DNA of 54,652 bases from Pseudomonadota bacterium (GTDB lineage Bacteria > Myxococcota_A > UBA796 > SXON01). Each line of letters opens with the position of its first letter. Positions within the stretch are counted from its first letter, which is position 1. The notes under the pieces are model-generated. The model was given only the letters and a program-made list of their open reading frames with translations, was not told the origin of the DNA and did not search any database. This document shows positions 42,301 through 49,666 of the stretch, piece after piece. The stretch spans positions 1-54,652 of the forward strand of contig SXON01000096.1 in the NCBI GenBank assembly GCA_005778355.1, in the 5' to 3' direction. The position numbers were made by a program, and so were the translations under genes.

Positions 42301-43284
42301 AACGCATGGCACCTCCGATTTCTCGCGATGTTCCACATGGCGAACGACTCTCACCTTTTCCGGGGCCCGAGCGAGCCTGAGGCGGGCGAGGCGGATTCAA
42401 CTGGGCTGCGACTGTACGAAGCCAAGATGGTGTACCACTACAACCATCGGTTCGGCGACTTTGCGCTATTGAATGAGGGGGACCGCGAACACATCCTCCC
42501 CCAGGTCCCTGACGCGCTGCTGGCACGAGCGGACTATCTCACCACTCCACGGTACCGCGTGGATCGATCGGAGGTCCTCGCCCGCCTCCCGAGCGGGTCG
42601 CGGCCGTGGCTGCTCGGCTGGCGCGACGTGACGGACGCTCGTTCAAGCGTTCGCACGGTCATCGCGGCAATCCTGCCCGTCACGGCCGTGGGCCACACTA
42701 CGCCCCTAATGTTCTCGCCACTCGCACCCGGGAAGGTTCTAGGGCTGTATGCAAACCTGTGCTCCTTCTGTCTTGATTATGTCGCGCGGCAGAAAATCGG
42801 CGGCGTCCATCTGACATACGGCTACCTGAAACAGCTTTCCATTCTCCCCCCCACCACCTACGCCAACTTTGCGCCCTGGCGCCCTGACGAGACCCTCCAG
42901 GACTTCCTCCTCCCCCGCGTCCTCGAACTCACCTACACCGCCTGGGACCTCGAACCCTTCGCCAAGGACGTCGGCTACGACGGCCCCCCGTTCCGTTGGG
43001 ACCCTGCGCGCCGCTTCCTGCTCCGCTGCGAGCTCGACGCCGCCTTCTTCCACCTCTACGGCCTCGACCGGAGCGACACCGCCTACATCCTCGACACCTT
43101 CCCCATCGTCCGCAAGAACGACGAGAAGGCCCACGGCGAGTACCGCACCAAGCGCGTGATCCTCGAAATATACGACGCGATGGCCGAGGCCACCCGCACC
43201 GGCGTGCCCTACACCACGCGCCTCGACCCGCCCCCCGCCGATCCCCGCGTGGCCCATCCTCCCCGATACACGGAGACCGCGTGA
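39313..43284 (+). CDS. Eco57I-like N6-adenine DNA methyltransferase (DrmMI/PglX type)
   Basis: A 1323-residue DNA methyltransferase. The N-terminal part (about 1-250) has the fold seen in type IIG and BREX/DISARM enzymes ([37 protein letters not shown]), but no PD-(D/E)xK nuclease site is evident. Motif I is DPACGSGHF (from Asp508); motif IV is NPPW (772-775), the adenine-N6 type. The C-terminal half holds the target recognition region. Expected role: methylate host sites so that helicase or nuclease components spare self DNA. Codon use drifts to more A/T-ending codons between about 41600 and 42840, suggesting exchange of the recognition part. It overlaps genes on both sides by four bases. 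Confidence 0.87.
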   Translation: MTAPRPRTRRKDAELAFDALRVEGGLLAPEWLGKVARLEAGEQGEADYGVEKGLNLRDEIGRYWRIAQPLHAEFAAGLAAGADRAALSERFVPTLLAKVFGFSSLAPVPPVVLNDKPFPIGHSALGLRAPAVIAPAGSGLDTTSMALGDGLRKRSAFGLAQEYLNASPDADYALVTDGVALRLARDNASLTRPAWIEADLGRIFAEGLYADFAALWLLVHASRFGKPGRPPSECPLEAWREKGREEGTRAREHLRRGVEEAIEALGQGFVSHADNAALRAALQSGELGPADLFNQLLRLVYRLIFLLTVEERGLLHPAGARDGARALYADGYGLRRLRERAARRSAHDRHGDAWDAVRVVFRGLARGEPRLGLPALAGLFAPGQCPALDGARLENRHLLLAVFKLAWLRDKGGLSRVNWRDMGPEELGSVYESLLELVPVVSVERRAFGFAGGDESKGNARKTSGSYYTPDSLVQVLLDSALEPVVTETIAAHPANPVEALLSLSIVDPACGSGHFLLAAARRLAAHVARLEASGTPSASDYRRALRRVVGRCIYGVDLNPMAVELCKVALWMEAVEPGLPLGFLDAHVQHGNALLGTTPELMAKGIPDAAFEPIEGDDRKVASALKKRNAKEAGGQTTMASLWSPPKAEADDVARAIAELDAASDADAEALAKKESRWSEIQESGAFRHQKFVADAWCAAFVWPKPDGGGPVVEGAPTSALWRDIRDGRGTPPAATVQTVHELATQYHFFHWHLAFPTVFARGGFDVVLGNPPWERVKLQEQEFFASRSEEISTAVNAAARKKLIAALPGTDPGLWTAWVAASREAEGESHIARRSGRYPLCGKGDVNTYALFAEHNRDVLGPRGRAGFIVPMGIATDDTTKEYFGDLVRRRNLAAFYGFENEGKLFSGIDHRVNFSLLCLAGTAVPRARYSAFVREPSVLLDPERVYELSAEDIACVNPNTGTCPVFRSRRDALLNVGLYRRFGVLWDEVREDGNAWHLRFLAMFHMANDSHLFRGPSEPEAGEADSTGLRLYEAKMVYHYNHRFGDFALLNEGDREHILPQVPDALLARADYLTTPRYRVDRSEVLARLPSGSRPWLLGWRDVTDARSSVRTVIAAILPVTAVGHTTPLMFSPLAPGKVLGLYANLCSFCLDYVARQKIGGVHLTYGYLKQLSILPPTTYANFAPWRPDETLQDFLLPRVLELTYTAWDLEPFAKDVGYDGPPFRWDPARRFLLRCELDAAFFHLYGLDRSDTAYILDTFPIVRKNDEKAHGEYRTKRVILEIYDAMAEATRTGVPYTTRLDPPPADPRVAHPPRYTETA

Positions 43285-44132
43285 GCGATCTCCCCCCCGA
43301 CCCCACAGGCAGGCGCGACCGCCAGGGTGACGAGAGCGTTTCCCGCTTCTTCCATCTCGTACAGCGGATCGTGCCTGACCGCCAGGAGGTGTTGTCGATT
43401 CCACCGACTACGCCGGCGTCCGAGGCGCTCGCGATGATGCGGGTGCGTGGATACTCGCAGGTGCCGGTCGTCGACGACGGCCACGTGGAGGGCATTTTCA
43501 GCTACCGTGCCTTCGCGCTCGGGGCCCTCGACCTCCGGAACACGCGCGTCGATCCCGCCACGCTCCCCGTGTCGGAGTTCCTGGGCCACGACGACGCGGT
43601 GTACGCCCCGCTCTCCGAGGAGTTCCGCAAGCTCATCGGCCATCTCGACCGGCACGACGTGGTGGTGGTGAGCGCGTCCGACAACCTGGTGGGGTTGCTC
43701 ACGCCGATGGACGTGCTCCAGTACCTCTACCGCATCGCCAACGCGTTCGTGCTCATCGAGGAGATCGAGCTCTCGCTCCGCGACTTGATCCGCGCCGCTC
43801 TCCCCGGCGAGGAGCTCGCCCGGGCGGCGTCGCTTGCGCTGACCGCCCGCTACCGCGACCGCCCCCTGCCCTCGGCGCTGGAAGACATGACCTTCGACGA
43901 CTACGTCGGCCTCACCCGCGACGGCCGCGTGTGGGACCGCTTCGAGGGAACACTAGGGAGCAACCGGGAGATCTGTCGCATGAAGCTTGAGGATGCTCGT
44001 GAGCTGCGCAACCAGGTGTTCCACTTCAAACGTGAGATTTCCACCGAGGAACACCAGCGCCTAGCTGCGGTCCGCGATTGGCTGTTTCGCTGCCATCGCC
44101 AATCACAGGCGGGGCGAGGGGCTCGCCGGTGA
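43281..44132 (+). CDS. CBS-HEPN fusion protein (candidate ligand-gated RNase)
   Basis: A 283-residue protein starting at GTG 43281, overlapping the methyltransferase stop by four bases. Residues about 34-155 hold a pair of CBS motifs (ALAMMRVRGYSQVPVVDDGH, VEGIFSYRAF; then HDVVVVSASDNLVGLLTPMD), a module that binds adenine nucleotides or similar ligands. Residues 155-283 are helical and end in ELRNQVFHFKR, giving R243-N244-x3-H248 (bases 44007-44024), the catalytic motif of HEPN ribonucleases. The combination suggests an RNase switched by a nucleotide signal. It is cytoplasmic. The stop overlaps the next GTG by four bases. HEPN assignment rests on the motif and helical context, not on a profile search. 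Confidence 0.7.
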   Translation: MSDLPPDPTGRRDRQGDESVSRFFHLVQRIVPDRQEVLSIPPTTPASEALAMMRVRGYSQVPVVDDGHVEGIFSYRAFALGALDLRNTRVDPATLPVSEFLGHDDAVYAPLSEEFRKLIGHLDRHDVVVVSASDNLVGLLTPMDVLQYLYRIANAFVLIEEIELSLRDLIRAALPGEELARAASLALTARYRDRPLPSALEDMTFDDYVGLTRDGRVWDRFEGTLGSNREICRMKLEDARELRNQVFHFKREISTEEHQRLAAVRDWLFRCHRQSQAGRGARR

Positions 44133-45478
44133 GCCCCGCTGAATCCGTTCGCGCGCCCACGCTGGCCCCTTTCCAGCAGCGCTTCGTCGATGACTTCGTT
44201 GCCGCGTTCCAGCCTGGCTACGCCTGCTACCTGCAGGCGCCTCCCGGCTCCGGGAAGTCCCACGCTGCGGCCGCCGCCGTGGCGCGTTTGCTTCGCGAGC
44301 GCCGAGCCACCCACGTGCTCCAGGTCGTGCGGGGCCACGCCCTCGCCGAGCAATGGGGGTACGTCTACGGCAGGCAAGGGCAACGCGCGCACGTGGCTGA
44401 CATGCGGACGCTCCGACTCCTGGGCGAGGTGCCGCCGGCCGAGGAAGGGGAACCCGAGCCCGCGGTCCTCGTCGTGTCCGAGTCCCTCGCCCGCCGGGCC
44501 GATGCGCTCGATCTTCTCGCGCGGCGACACTGGGACCTGGTGGTGTTCGATGACTGCGGCGGCAGCACCGCACTGCGTGCCCTCCACGCGCGCATCGAAG
44601 CCAGCGTTCCGGTTCCGGCCCGGCTCTCGCTGGGCCACCCGGCGCAGGCGGTGGAGAGGGAGGACACGCCCCCCGGCATGGTTGTCGACTGGTCCCGCGC
44701 CGCGCGAGACTACTTCGCGACTATGCGGCCCGCTCCCACCGCCGTCACCGACGAAGTGCGGGCGTACTCGCGGACGCCGGCTGAGCGCACCGTGTGCGAT
44801 TGGGTCGCGCGCTTCGCGCGCCACCTCCCCAGCGTGGAGCGCGCGGAACTGCTCAAGGCAGCCGCGTCGAGCATGGGCGCCCTCGACGTGGTGCTCTCCA
44901 GGCACGCGATGGAGCCCCCCGCGGCCGCGGCGGCGTCACTGGACCTCGAGGGACTCCTGGCCGTGATGGACCGCGCCGGGCCGGACTCTCGCCTTGCCGC
45001 CGCGCTCGAGGTTCTGGCGTCCCGCCCGTCTGGGCCAGGCGGCGCGGCCCTCGTCTTCGCCGATCTCCCCGCCACCCGGCGCTACCTCCTCACCGCGCTC
45101 GCCGACGCGGGCATCGACGTGACCGCCGTCCAGCCCGACGCCTCCACGGAGGAGGTCGCGGCGGACCTCGAGCGCCACCGCCGGGAAGGTGGAGTCATCG
45201 TTCTCGGCACCCACGGCTCGGGCGGTCTCCCTCTGGGCCACGTCACCACCGTCCTCCACTACGACTTGCCGATGAGTGCCGCCGAGTTCGCCCAGAGGGA
45301 GGGGCGCTACCGCCGCTTCTCTCGCTCGCAGCCGGGCCGTTCCATCTGCCTTCGCGACACCTCTCAGGCGCTCACACTGGAGCAGGTGCAGCTCCAGATG
45401 GTCGCTGACCATCTTTCCGGTCGAGACGCTGGTCGCCCCGACGTGAGCGGACTCTCTGGGCCCGACGAAGGCGCCTGA
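44129..45478 (+). CDS. compact SF2/SNF2-like ATPase
   Basis: A 449-residue protein starting at GTG 44129 (four-base overlap). Motif I APPGSGKS (37-44), a motif II variant FDDCGG (Asp141, Asp142 in place of DExH), and a second-lobe motif AQREGRYRRFSR (Gln389, Gly392, Arg393), close to the SNF2 QxxGRxxR. LGHVTTVLHYDLPMSAAEFA fits motif V. The core is half the length of a typical helicase, with the segment between lobes reduced and highly Ala-rich. It is probably a DNA- or RNA-stimulated ATPase working with the coupled OLD-like gene. It is not a UvrD-type helicase like Gabija GajB. Confidence 0.72.
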   Translation: MSPAESVRAPTLAPFQQRFVDDFVAAFQPGYACYLQAPPGSGKSHAAAAAVARLLRERRATHVLQVVRGHALAEQWGYVYGRQGQRAHVADMRTLRLLGEVPPAEEGEPEPAVLVVSESLARRADALDLLARRHWDLVVFDDCGGSTALRALHARIEASVPVPARLSLGHPAQAVEREDTPPGMVVDWSRAARDYFATMRPAPTAVTDEVRAYSRTPAERTVCDWVARFARHLPSVERAELLKAAASSMGALDVVLSRHAMEPPAAAAASLDLEGLLAVMDRAGPDSRLAAALEVLASRPSGPGGAALVFADLPATRRYLLTALADAGIDVTAVQPDASTEEVAADLERHRREGGVIVLGTHGSGGLPLGHVTTVLHYDLPMSAAEFAQREGRYRRFSRSQPGRSICLRDTSQALTLEQVQLQMVADHLSGRDAGRPDVSGLSGPDEGA

Positions 45479-47229
45479 TGGAACTGGTGAGAATCGGCGT
45501 CTCGGGCTTCCGCGCGATCCAGGGGGAGGGTGTGAGCATTCCGCTGGAGGGGATGACGGTGCTCCTGGGACGAAACAACGTGGGGAAGTCGTCGGTGTTG
45601 AGGGCGGTTGAGTGGGTACTTACCAGTTTGAGACACCCGTTTCCGGCGAATGGCCCTGTCCTGCCAACCGGGCTCGACGCGCTGAACGCCAACCCGGCCA
45701 CAGGGGCTCGAATCGAGCTCGGCCTGCGCGCGGGGACCGAGTCACACCTCGCCCGAGTGGCGGAGGCGGGATTCACAGTGGAGGCCACGCTGGAAATGAA
45801 GGCCGGGCAGTTGGCTTCTAAGTTTACTTCTTCCCTGGGGAACCAGTTCGCCGCCGTTAGGGATAGGGACCTTTCACACGCCGCAGCGCGCGAACTCCTT
45901 GATGATGGCCTGCCACAGCACATGCCACCGCAGGACGTCGGCCCCTACCTGATGCAGCAGCTGACCAAGTGGGTGCCGACAAAGGTTAGGCCTGCTATCC
46001 CGAAGGTGACTTTTGTTCACGATTCGCGGAAAATCACCCCCGGCAGCGGCGTACTTGGCGACGGTGCCGGCATCATCGACGAGGTGTTCCGTTGGCGCGA
46101 TGCGGACCCACAACAAAAGGGGTTGCGACCAAAATTCCGGGCGCTTGAGCAAATTCTCCGGGAGTACCTCGGGCTGCCCGATGCGGCGATCACCGTGAGG
46201 CAGGACCGGTCCACGCTGCTCATCGAGGCCGGTGGGCGCCATCTACCGCTGTCCAACTGGGGTGCGGGCGTCAGCCAGTTGCTGGTTCTGGCAGTCAACA
46301 TGCTGGCGAACGACACCGCTGTGATCTGCATCGAGGAGCCCGAGACGCACCTGCACCCCGGGATGCAGCGCATCATCGCGGCACAGATGGCGTCCCTCCC
46401 GGGAGTGAAGTGGATGGTATCGACGCACTCGCCCACCCTTGTCGACGCGGTCCTTGCCGCTGCGGCCGGTCATGGCCGACCCGCACACGTGCTCCACGTC
46501 ACCAACCAGGATGGTGTGGTGCACGCGCGCCAGACGACCGACACGGCCAGTCACTGGTCCGCCCTTACCGACCTCGGCGCCTCGCCGTCGGACCTCCTGA
46601 TGACGCGCAGCGTGGTGTGGGTGGAAGGTCCGTCCGACCGGATCTACCTCTTGAAGTGGCTGGCGTTGCTCGATGCCCAGCTGGTGGAGGGGCGCGACTT
46701 CTCCATTGTGTTCTATGGCGGCCGACTCCTCGCTCACGTCAGCGTAGCCGACACCGTGGCCGAAGAGTTCGTCCAGCTCCTCCGGGTGAATCCACGATCT
46801 GCCGTGATCATGGACAGCGACCGGCGCGAGGAGGGCGACCCGTTGAACGCCACGAAGCGGCGCGTGATCGAGGAAGCCAAGAAGTCAGGGGCCCACACGT
46901 GGGTGACGCACGGTCGCGAGATTGAAAACGACCTCGCCGCGGGCCCGGTTGCACGCGCCACCGGGGCCCGCATCGGCGAGGCGGCGCCTGGGAGTTTCGA
47001 GTCGTTCCCCGAGTGGCTGATCGAGCACCCCACGGAAGACGGCAACGTGATCGACTACGCCGCTGGCAAGGTCCACTGGGCACGCAAGATCGCCGACCTC
47101 TACAAGCTTGAAGACCTCGGCGAAGATCTCAAACTGGAGCTGGGAGGACTCATTGCCTTCATCCGCGGAGGCACGGACTCCGGGCCTCCGAAGGTCACCC
47201 AGGCCCTCCGCCTCCGCAAACGGTCGTGA
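45478..47229 (+). CDS. OLD-like ATPase with TOPRIM nuclease domain
   Basis: A 583-residue protein resembling OLD-family nucleases and Gabija GajA in length and layout. ATPase part: Walker A GRNNVGKSS (31-39), Walker B ICIEEPETHLHPG (from about 283), and VSTHSP. TOPRIM part: VEGPSDR with Glu383, FYGGR, and MDSDR with Asp446 and Asp448. Such proteins cut DNA when nucleotide levels fall or phage DNA is sensed. ATG 45478 overlaps the upstream stop by one base (TGATG). It is the last gene of the coupled run; 196 bases without a gene follow. Confidence 0.85.
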   Translation: MELVRIGVSGFRAIQGEGVSIPLEGMTVLLGRNNVGKSSVLRAVEWVLTSLRHPFPANGPVLPTGLDALNANPATGARIELGLRAGTESHLARVAEAGFTVEATLEMKAGQLASKFTSSLGNQFAAVRDRDLSHAAARELLDDGLPQHMPPQDVGPYLMQQLTKWVPTKVRPAIPKVTFVHDSRKITPGSGVLGDGAGIIDEVFRWRDADPQQKGLRPKFRALEQILREYLGLPDAAITVRQDRSTLLIEAGGRHLPLSNWGAGVSQLLVLAVNMLANDTAVICIEEPETHLHPGMQRIIAAQMASLPGVKWMVSTHSPTLVDAVLAAAAGHGRPAHVLHVTNQDGVVHARQTTDTASHWSALTDLGASPSDLLMTRSVVWVEGPSDRIYLLKWLALLDAQLVEGRDFSIVFYGGRLLAHVSVADTVAEEFVQLLRVNPRSAVIMDSDRREEGDPLNATKRRVIEEAKKSGAHTWVTHGREIENDLAAGPVARATGARIGEAAPGSFESFPEWLIEHPTEDGNVIDYAAGKVHWARKIADLYKLEDLGEDLKLELGGLIAFIRGGTDSGPPKVTQALRLRKRS

Positions 47230-47262
47230 CCGCGCACGAGAACAGCGCGTCGTCGCCCCGGT

Positions 47263-47338
47263 CTACTGGACACGGCCACCTGGCTACTGGACACTCTACT
47301 GGACAGTCAGCCTTCAACCACCACCATTCTACTGGACA
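47263..47338. repeat. four copies of CTACTGGACA
   Basis: CTACTGGACA occurs at 47263-47272, 47284-47293, 47296-47305 and 47329-47338, with start distances of 21, 12 and 33 bases (multiples of about one helical turn). The last two copies extend to ACTGGACAGT, a dyad with ACTG/CAGT half-sites. They fill the gap between the OLD-like and AlbA_2 genes. They may be regulator-binding sites, or the end of a lost IS21-type element, whose termini carry internal repeats. Confidence 0.6.
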
Positions 47339-47425
47339 GTGCGCAAGATCGCTGCCTGGCGATGTCCACCGGTCCGGTTGCCAGGAGGTGGAGCGGCCTT
47401 ACATCCCACGCGCCCTTGGTGTGCC

Positions 47426-48892
47426 TTGACCCCCTCCCTCGCGAGCCTCGTCGCCTCCGGCGAGTCCACCACCCTCGAGTTCAAGCGCTCGACCGGCGAA
47501 CTGCGCGAGGCGATGCAGTCCGCATTCGCCTTCGCCAACGGGGAGGGCGGTCGCGTGCTGGTCGGGGTGAAACCCGGCGGGCAGATCGTCGGACAAATCG
47601 TCAGCGAGCAGACCTTCCACGAGATCGCCGACGCCCGCGAGAAGTTCGAGCCCCCGCTCATGTTCGAGGTGGAGCGCATGGAGGTGTCGCCCGGGCGAGC
47701 GGTGCTCGTGTTTCATGTCCCCGGGCGCTCCGACTCGGTGCCCTACACCTACGACGGGCGGCCCTTCGGGCGGGTCGACAACACCACCCGCCGCATGCCG
47801 CTGGAACACTACGAGGCGCTCCTGGCTGACCGCGCCCACGGTCGCCGTCGCTGGGAAAACCAGGAGGCCGAGGAGCTCACCCTCCGCGACATCGACCGCG
47901 CCGAGGTGCTTCGCATCGTGGAGGCCGCCCGGTCGACCGGACGCCTGCTCGGTGCCGCCGGTCGAAGCCTGCCCGACCTGCTCGACCGCCTGGGCGTGCG
48001 TCGCAACGGCGTGATCCTCCGCGCCGCCGTGGTGCTCTTCGGCAAGCGCTTCATGCCGGACTACCCGCAGTGCGAGCTGCGGATGGCGCGCTTCCGAGGC
48101 ACCGACAAGACCGAGTTCCTCGACCAGCGGCACCTCCGCGGCCCGGCCTTCAGGCTCCTGGAAGAGGCCGAGTTGTCCTGGCAGCGGCACTTCCCGCTTC
48201 CTGGCCGCATTGAACACGGGAAACTTCAGCGCGTGGACCGTCCGCTGATTCCTCCGGATGCGATGCGCGAAATCGTGGTCAACGCATTGATCCACCGCGA
48301 CTACACCATCGCCGGCGGCGCGGTGTCGCTCGCGATCTTCGACGACCGGGTGGAGGTGTGGAGCGCCGGGCGTTTCCCCAGCGGCATCACGCCCGACGCG
48401 CTCACCCGCGCGCACCCCTCCGTTCAGCGCAACCCGATCATCGCCGAGGTGTTCCACCGGGCCGGTCTCATCGAAAAGTGGGAACGCGGCACCAACCGCG
48501 TGGTCGAGATGTGCCGGGATGCAGGAATCAAGCCGCCGGAGTTCGAGGAGATCGCCGGCGCGGCGGTGGTCACCTTCCGCGTGCGGGTGTCGATGCAGCT
48601 GGAGTCGAGGCCAGAGTCGGGGGTAGGGTCGAAGGTAGAGTCGAGGGTAGAGTCGAGGGTAGAGTCGACGTCGCGAAGCACTGTCGAGCAACGCCTGCTG
48701 AGCGCGCTCGCCTCCGGTCCTCTCGCCAAGTCCGAGTTGGCCCGGGCGCTCGGTCTACGAAAGGTGTCCGGGCACCTCCCCCGCGCCGTGATTGGACTCC
48801 TCGACCGGGGCGAAATCGAGAGCACCATGCCAGAAAAGCCGTGGAGCCGCCTCCAGAAGTACCGCCTCGTCACACCTGTGGGAGACCCGTAG
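47426..48892 (+). CDS. AlbA_2 / HATPase_c_4 ATP-binding regulator
   Basis: A 488-residue protein. The AlbA_2 domain opens the protein (SLASLVASGESTTLEFKRST, then FANGEGGRVLVGVKPGG). A GHKL-type ATP-binding domain follows (VNALIHRDYTIAGGAVSLAI, FDDRVEVWSAGRFPSGITP). After residue 390 comes a short linker of four-residue repeats (ESRV units) and a C-terminal winged-helix segment (LSALASGPLAKSELARALGL). Family members are thought to act as ATP-dependent transcription regulators. TTG 47426 gives the usual N-terminus; no clear ribosome binding site is seen. It is followed directly by the HNH gene. Confidence 0.78.
   Translation: MTPSLASLVASGESTTLEFKRSTGELREAMQSAFAFANGEGGRVLVGVKPGGQIVGQIVSEQTFHEIADAREKFEPPLMFEVERMEVSPGRAVLVFHVPGRSDSVPYTYDGRPFGRVDNTTRRMPLEHYEALLADRAHGRRRWENQEAEELTLRDIDRAEVLRIVEAARSTGRLLGAAGRSLPDLLDRLGVRRNGVILRAAVVLFGKRFMPDYPQCELRMARFRGTDKTEFLDQRHLRGPAFRLLEEAELSWQRHFPLPGRIEHGKLQRVDRPLIPPDAMREIVVNALIHRDYTIAGGAVSLAIFDDRVEVWSAGRFPSGITPDALTRAHPSVQRNPIIAEVFHRAGLIEKWERGTNRVVEMCRDAGIKPPEFEEIAGAAVVTFRVRVSMQLESRPESGVGSKVESRVESRVESTSRSTVEQRLLSALASGPLAKSELARALGLRKVSGHLPRAVIGLLDRGEIESTMPEKPWSRLQKYRLVTPVGDP
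48602..48673. repeat. 12-bp tandem repeat inside the AlbA_2 gene
   Basis: Six units of 12 bases related to GAGTCGAGGGTA, in frame, encode ESRP, ESGV, GSKV, ESRV, ESRV and ESTS. Units four and five are identical. Copy-number change would keep the frame and only alter linker length before the winged-helix domain. Confidence 0.8.
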
Positions 48893-49666
48893 GTGCCCCC
48901 GCCCGTCCCCACCATCCTCCTGGAGAAGGCCGCCACCGACGCAGGCTTCGACGTGGATCTGCCGCGCGAAGGGGCCTGGCTCGCCTACCGCAGCAGCCAC
49001 GCCCCCCTGCGACTGTGGCTCACCGCTCACGGCGAGGAGGTGTTCGTCGCGGGGCTGTCGCAACGCAACGTGTGGGCGGCGCTGGCCGAGATCGGCGCGT
49101 CCTTCCCGAGCCCGCTACCGACCGGGGCCGTGGGCGGCCGGGGCGTCACCAGCCTCGCCGCCCTTCATCAGCTCCTGCGCCGGGCGCTGCAACTCTCGCG
49201 TACCCTGCCCGACGAGCTGCTCAAGACCTTCACCGAGCGCACGGCGGGCATGCCGCGGGCGACGGAGGCCGAGCGCCTGGTGGTGCAGCGCGTGGGCCAG
49301 GACGTGTTTCGCGAGGGCCTGCTGGAGTTCTGGGATGGTCGCTGCGCGATCAGCGGGCTCGCGGTTCCCGAGTTGCTCCGGGCCAGCCACGTGAAGGCCT
49401 GGGCCGCCTGCGAGCATGACGAGGAGCGGCTCGACGTGTACAACGGCCTGCTCCTCGCCGCCCACCTCGACGCCGCCTTCGACAGCGGGCTCATCACTGT
49501 CGAGGACGATGGCCGCGTGCTCGTGTCAGCGACACTCGGCGCCCAGGCCCGCACGGTCCTCGGACTCGACCGCCCCCTCACCGTCCGCGGGATCGCCGAC
49601 GGGCACCGGCGCTATCTGGGTTGGCACCGGGCGATGGCGGCGGAGAAGTGGGGACGAACGGCGTAG
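48893..49666 (+). CDS. HNH endonuclease
   Basis: A 257-residue protein starting at GTG 48893 directly after the previous stop. The C-terminal HNH_2-type domain is clear: REGLLEFWDGRCAISGLAV, ASHVKAWAA, YNGLLLAAHLDAAFDSGLI and TVEDDGRVLVSA, with the paired His, Asn and His residues in place. The N-terminal 120 residues are a mixed domain with no family recognised; in related proteins this part recognises DNA or modified bases. Adjacent to AlbA_2, it may be a restriction-like nuclease. The last 89 bases overlap the convergent gene. Confidence 0.82.
   Translation: MPPPVPTILLEKAATDAGFDVDLPREGAWLAYRSSHAPLRLWLTAHGEEVFVAGLSQRNVWAALAEIGASFPSPLPTGAVGGRGVTSLAALHQLLRRALQLSRTLPDELLKTFTERTAGMPRATEAERLVVQRVGQDVFREGLLEFWDGRCAISGLAVPELLRASHVKAWAACEHDEERLDVYNGLLLAAHLDAAFDSGLITVEDDGRVLVSATLGAQARTVLGLDRPLTVRGIADGHRRYLGWHRAMAAEKWGRTA

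Noticed and set aside
39313..43284. A type IIG restriction-modification enzyme with its own nuclease
   Set aside because: No PD-(D/E)xK site can be placed in the N-terminal part.
44129..47229. A standard Gabija system
   Set aside because: The OLD-like protein fits GajA, but the partner lacks UvrD-type motifs and has SNF2-like ones, so it is not GajB.
47263..47338. A CRISPR array
   Set aside because: The repeats are 10 bases long and 2-23 bases apart, with no unique spacers of regular length.
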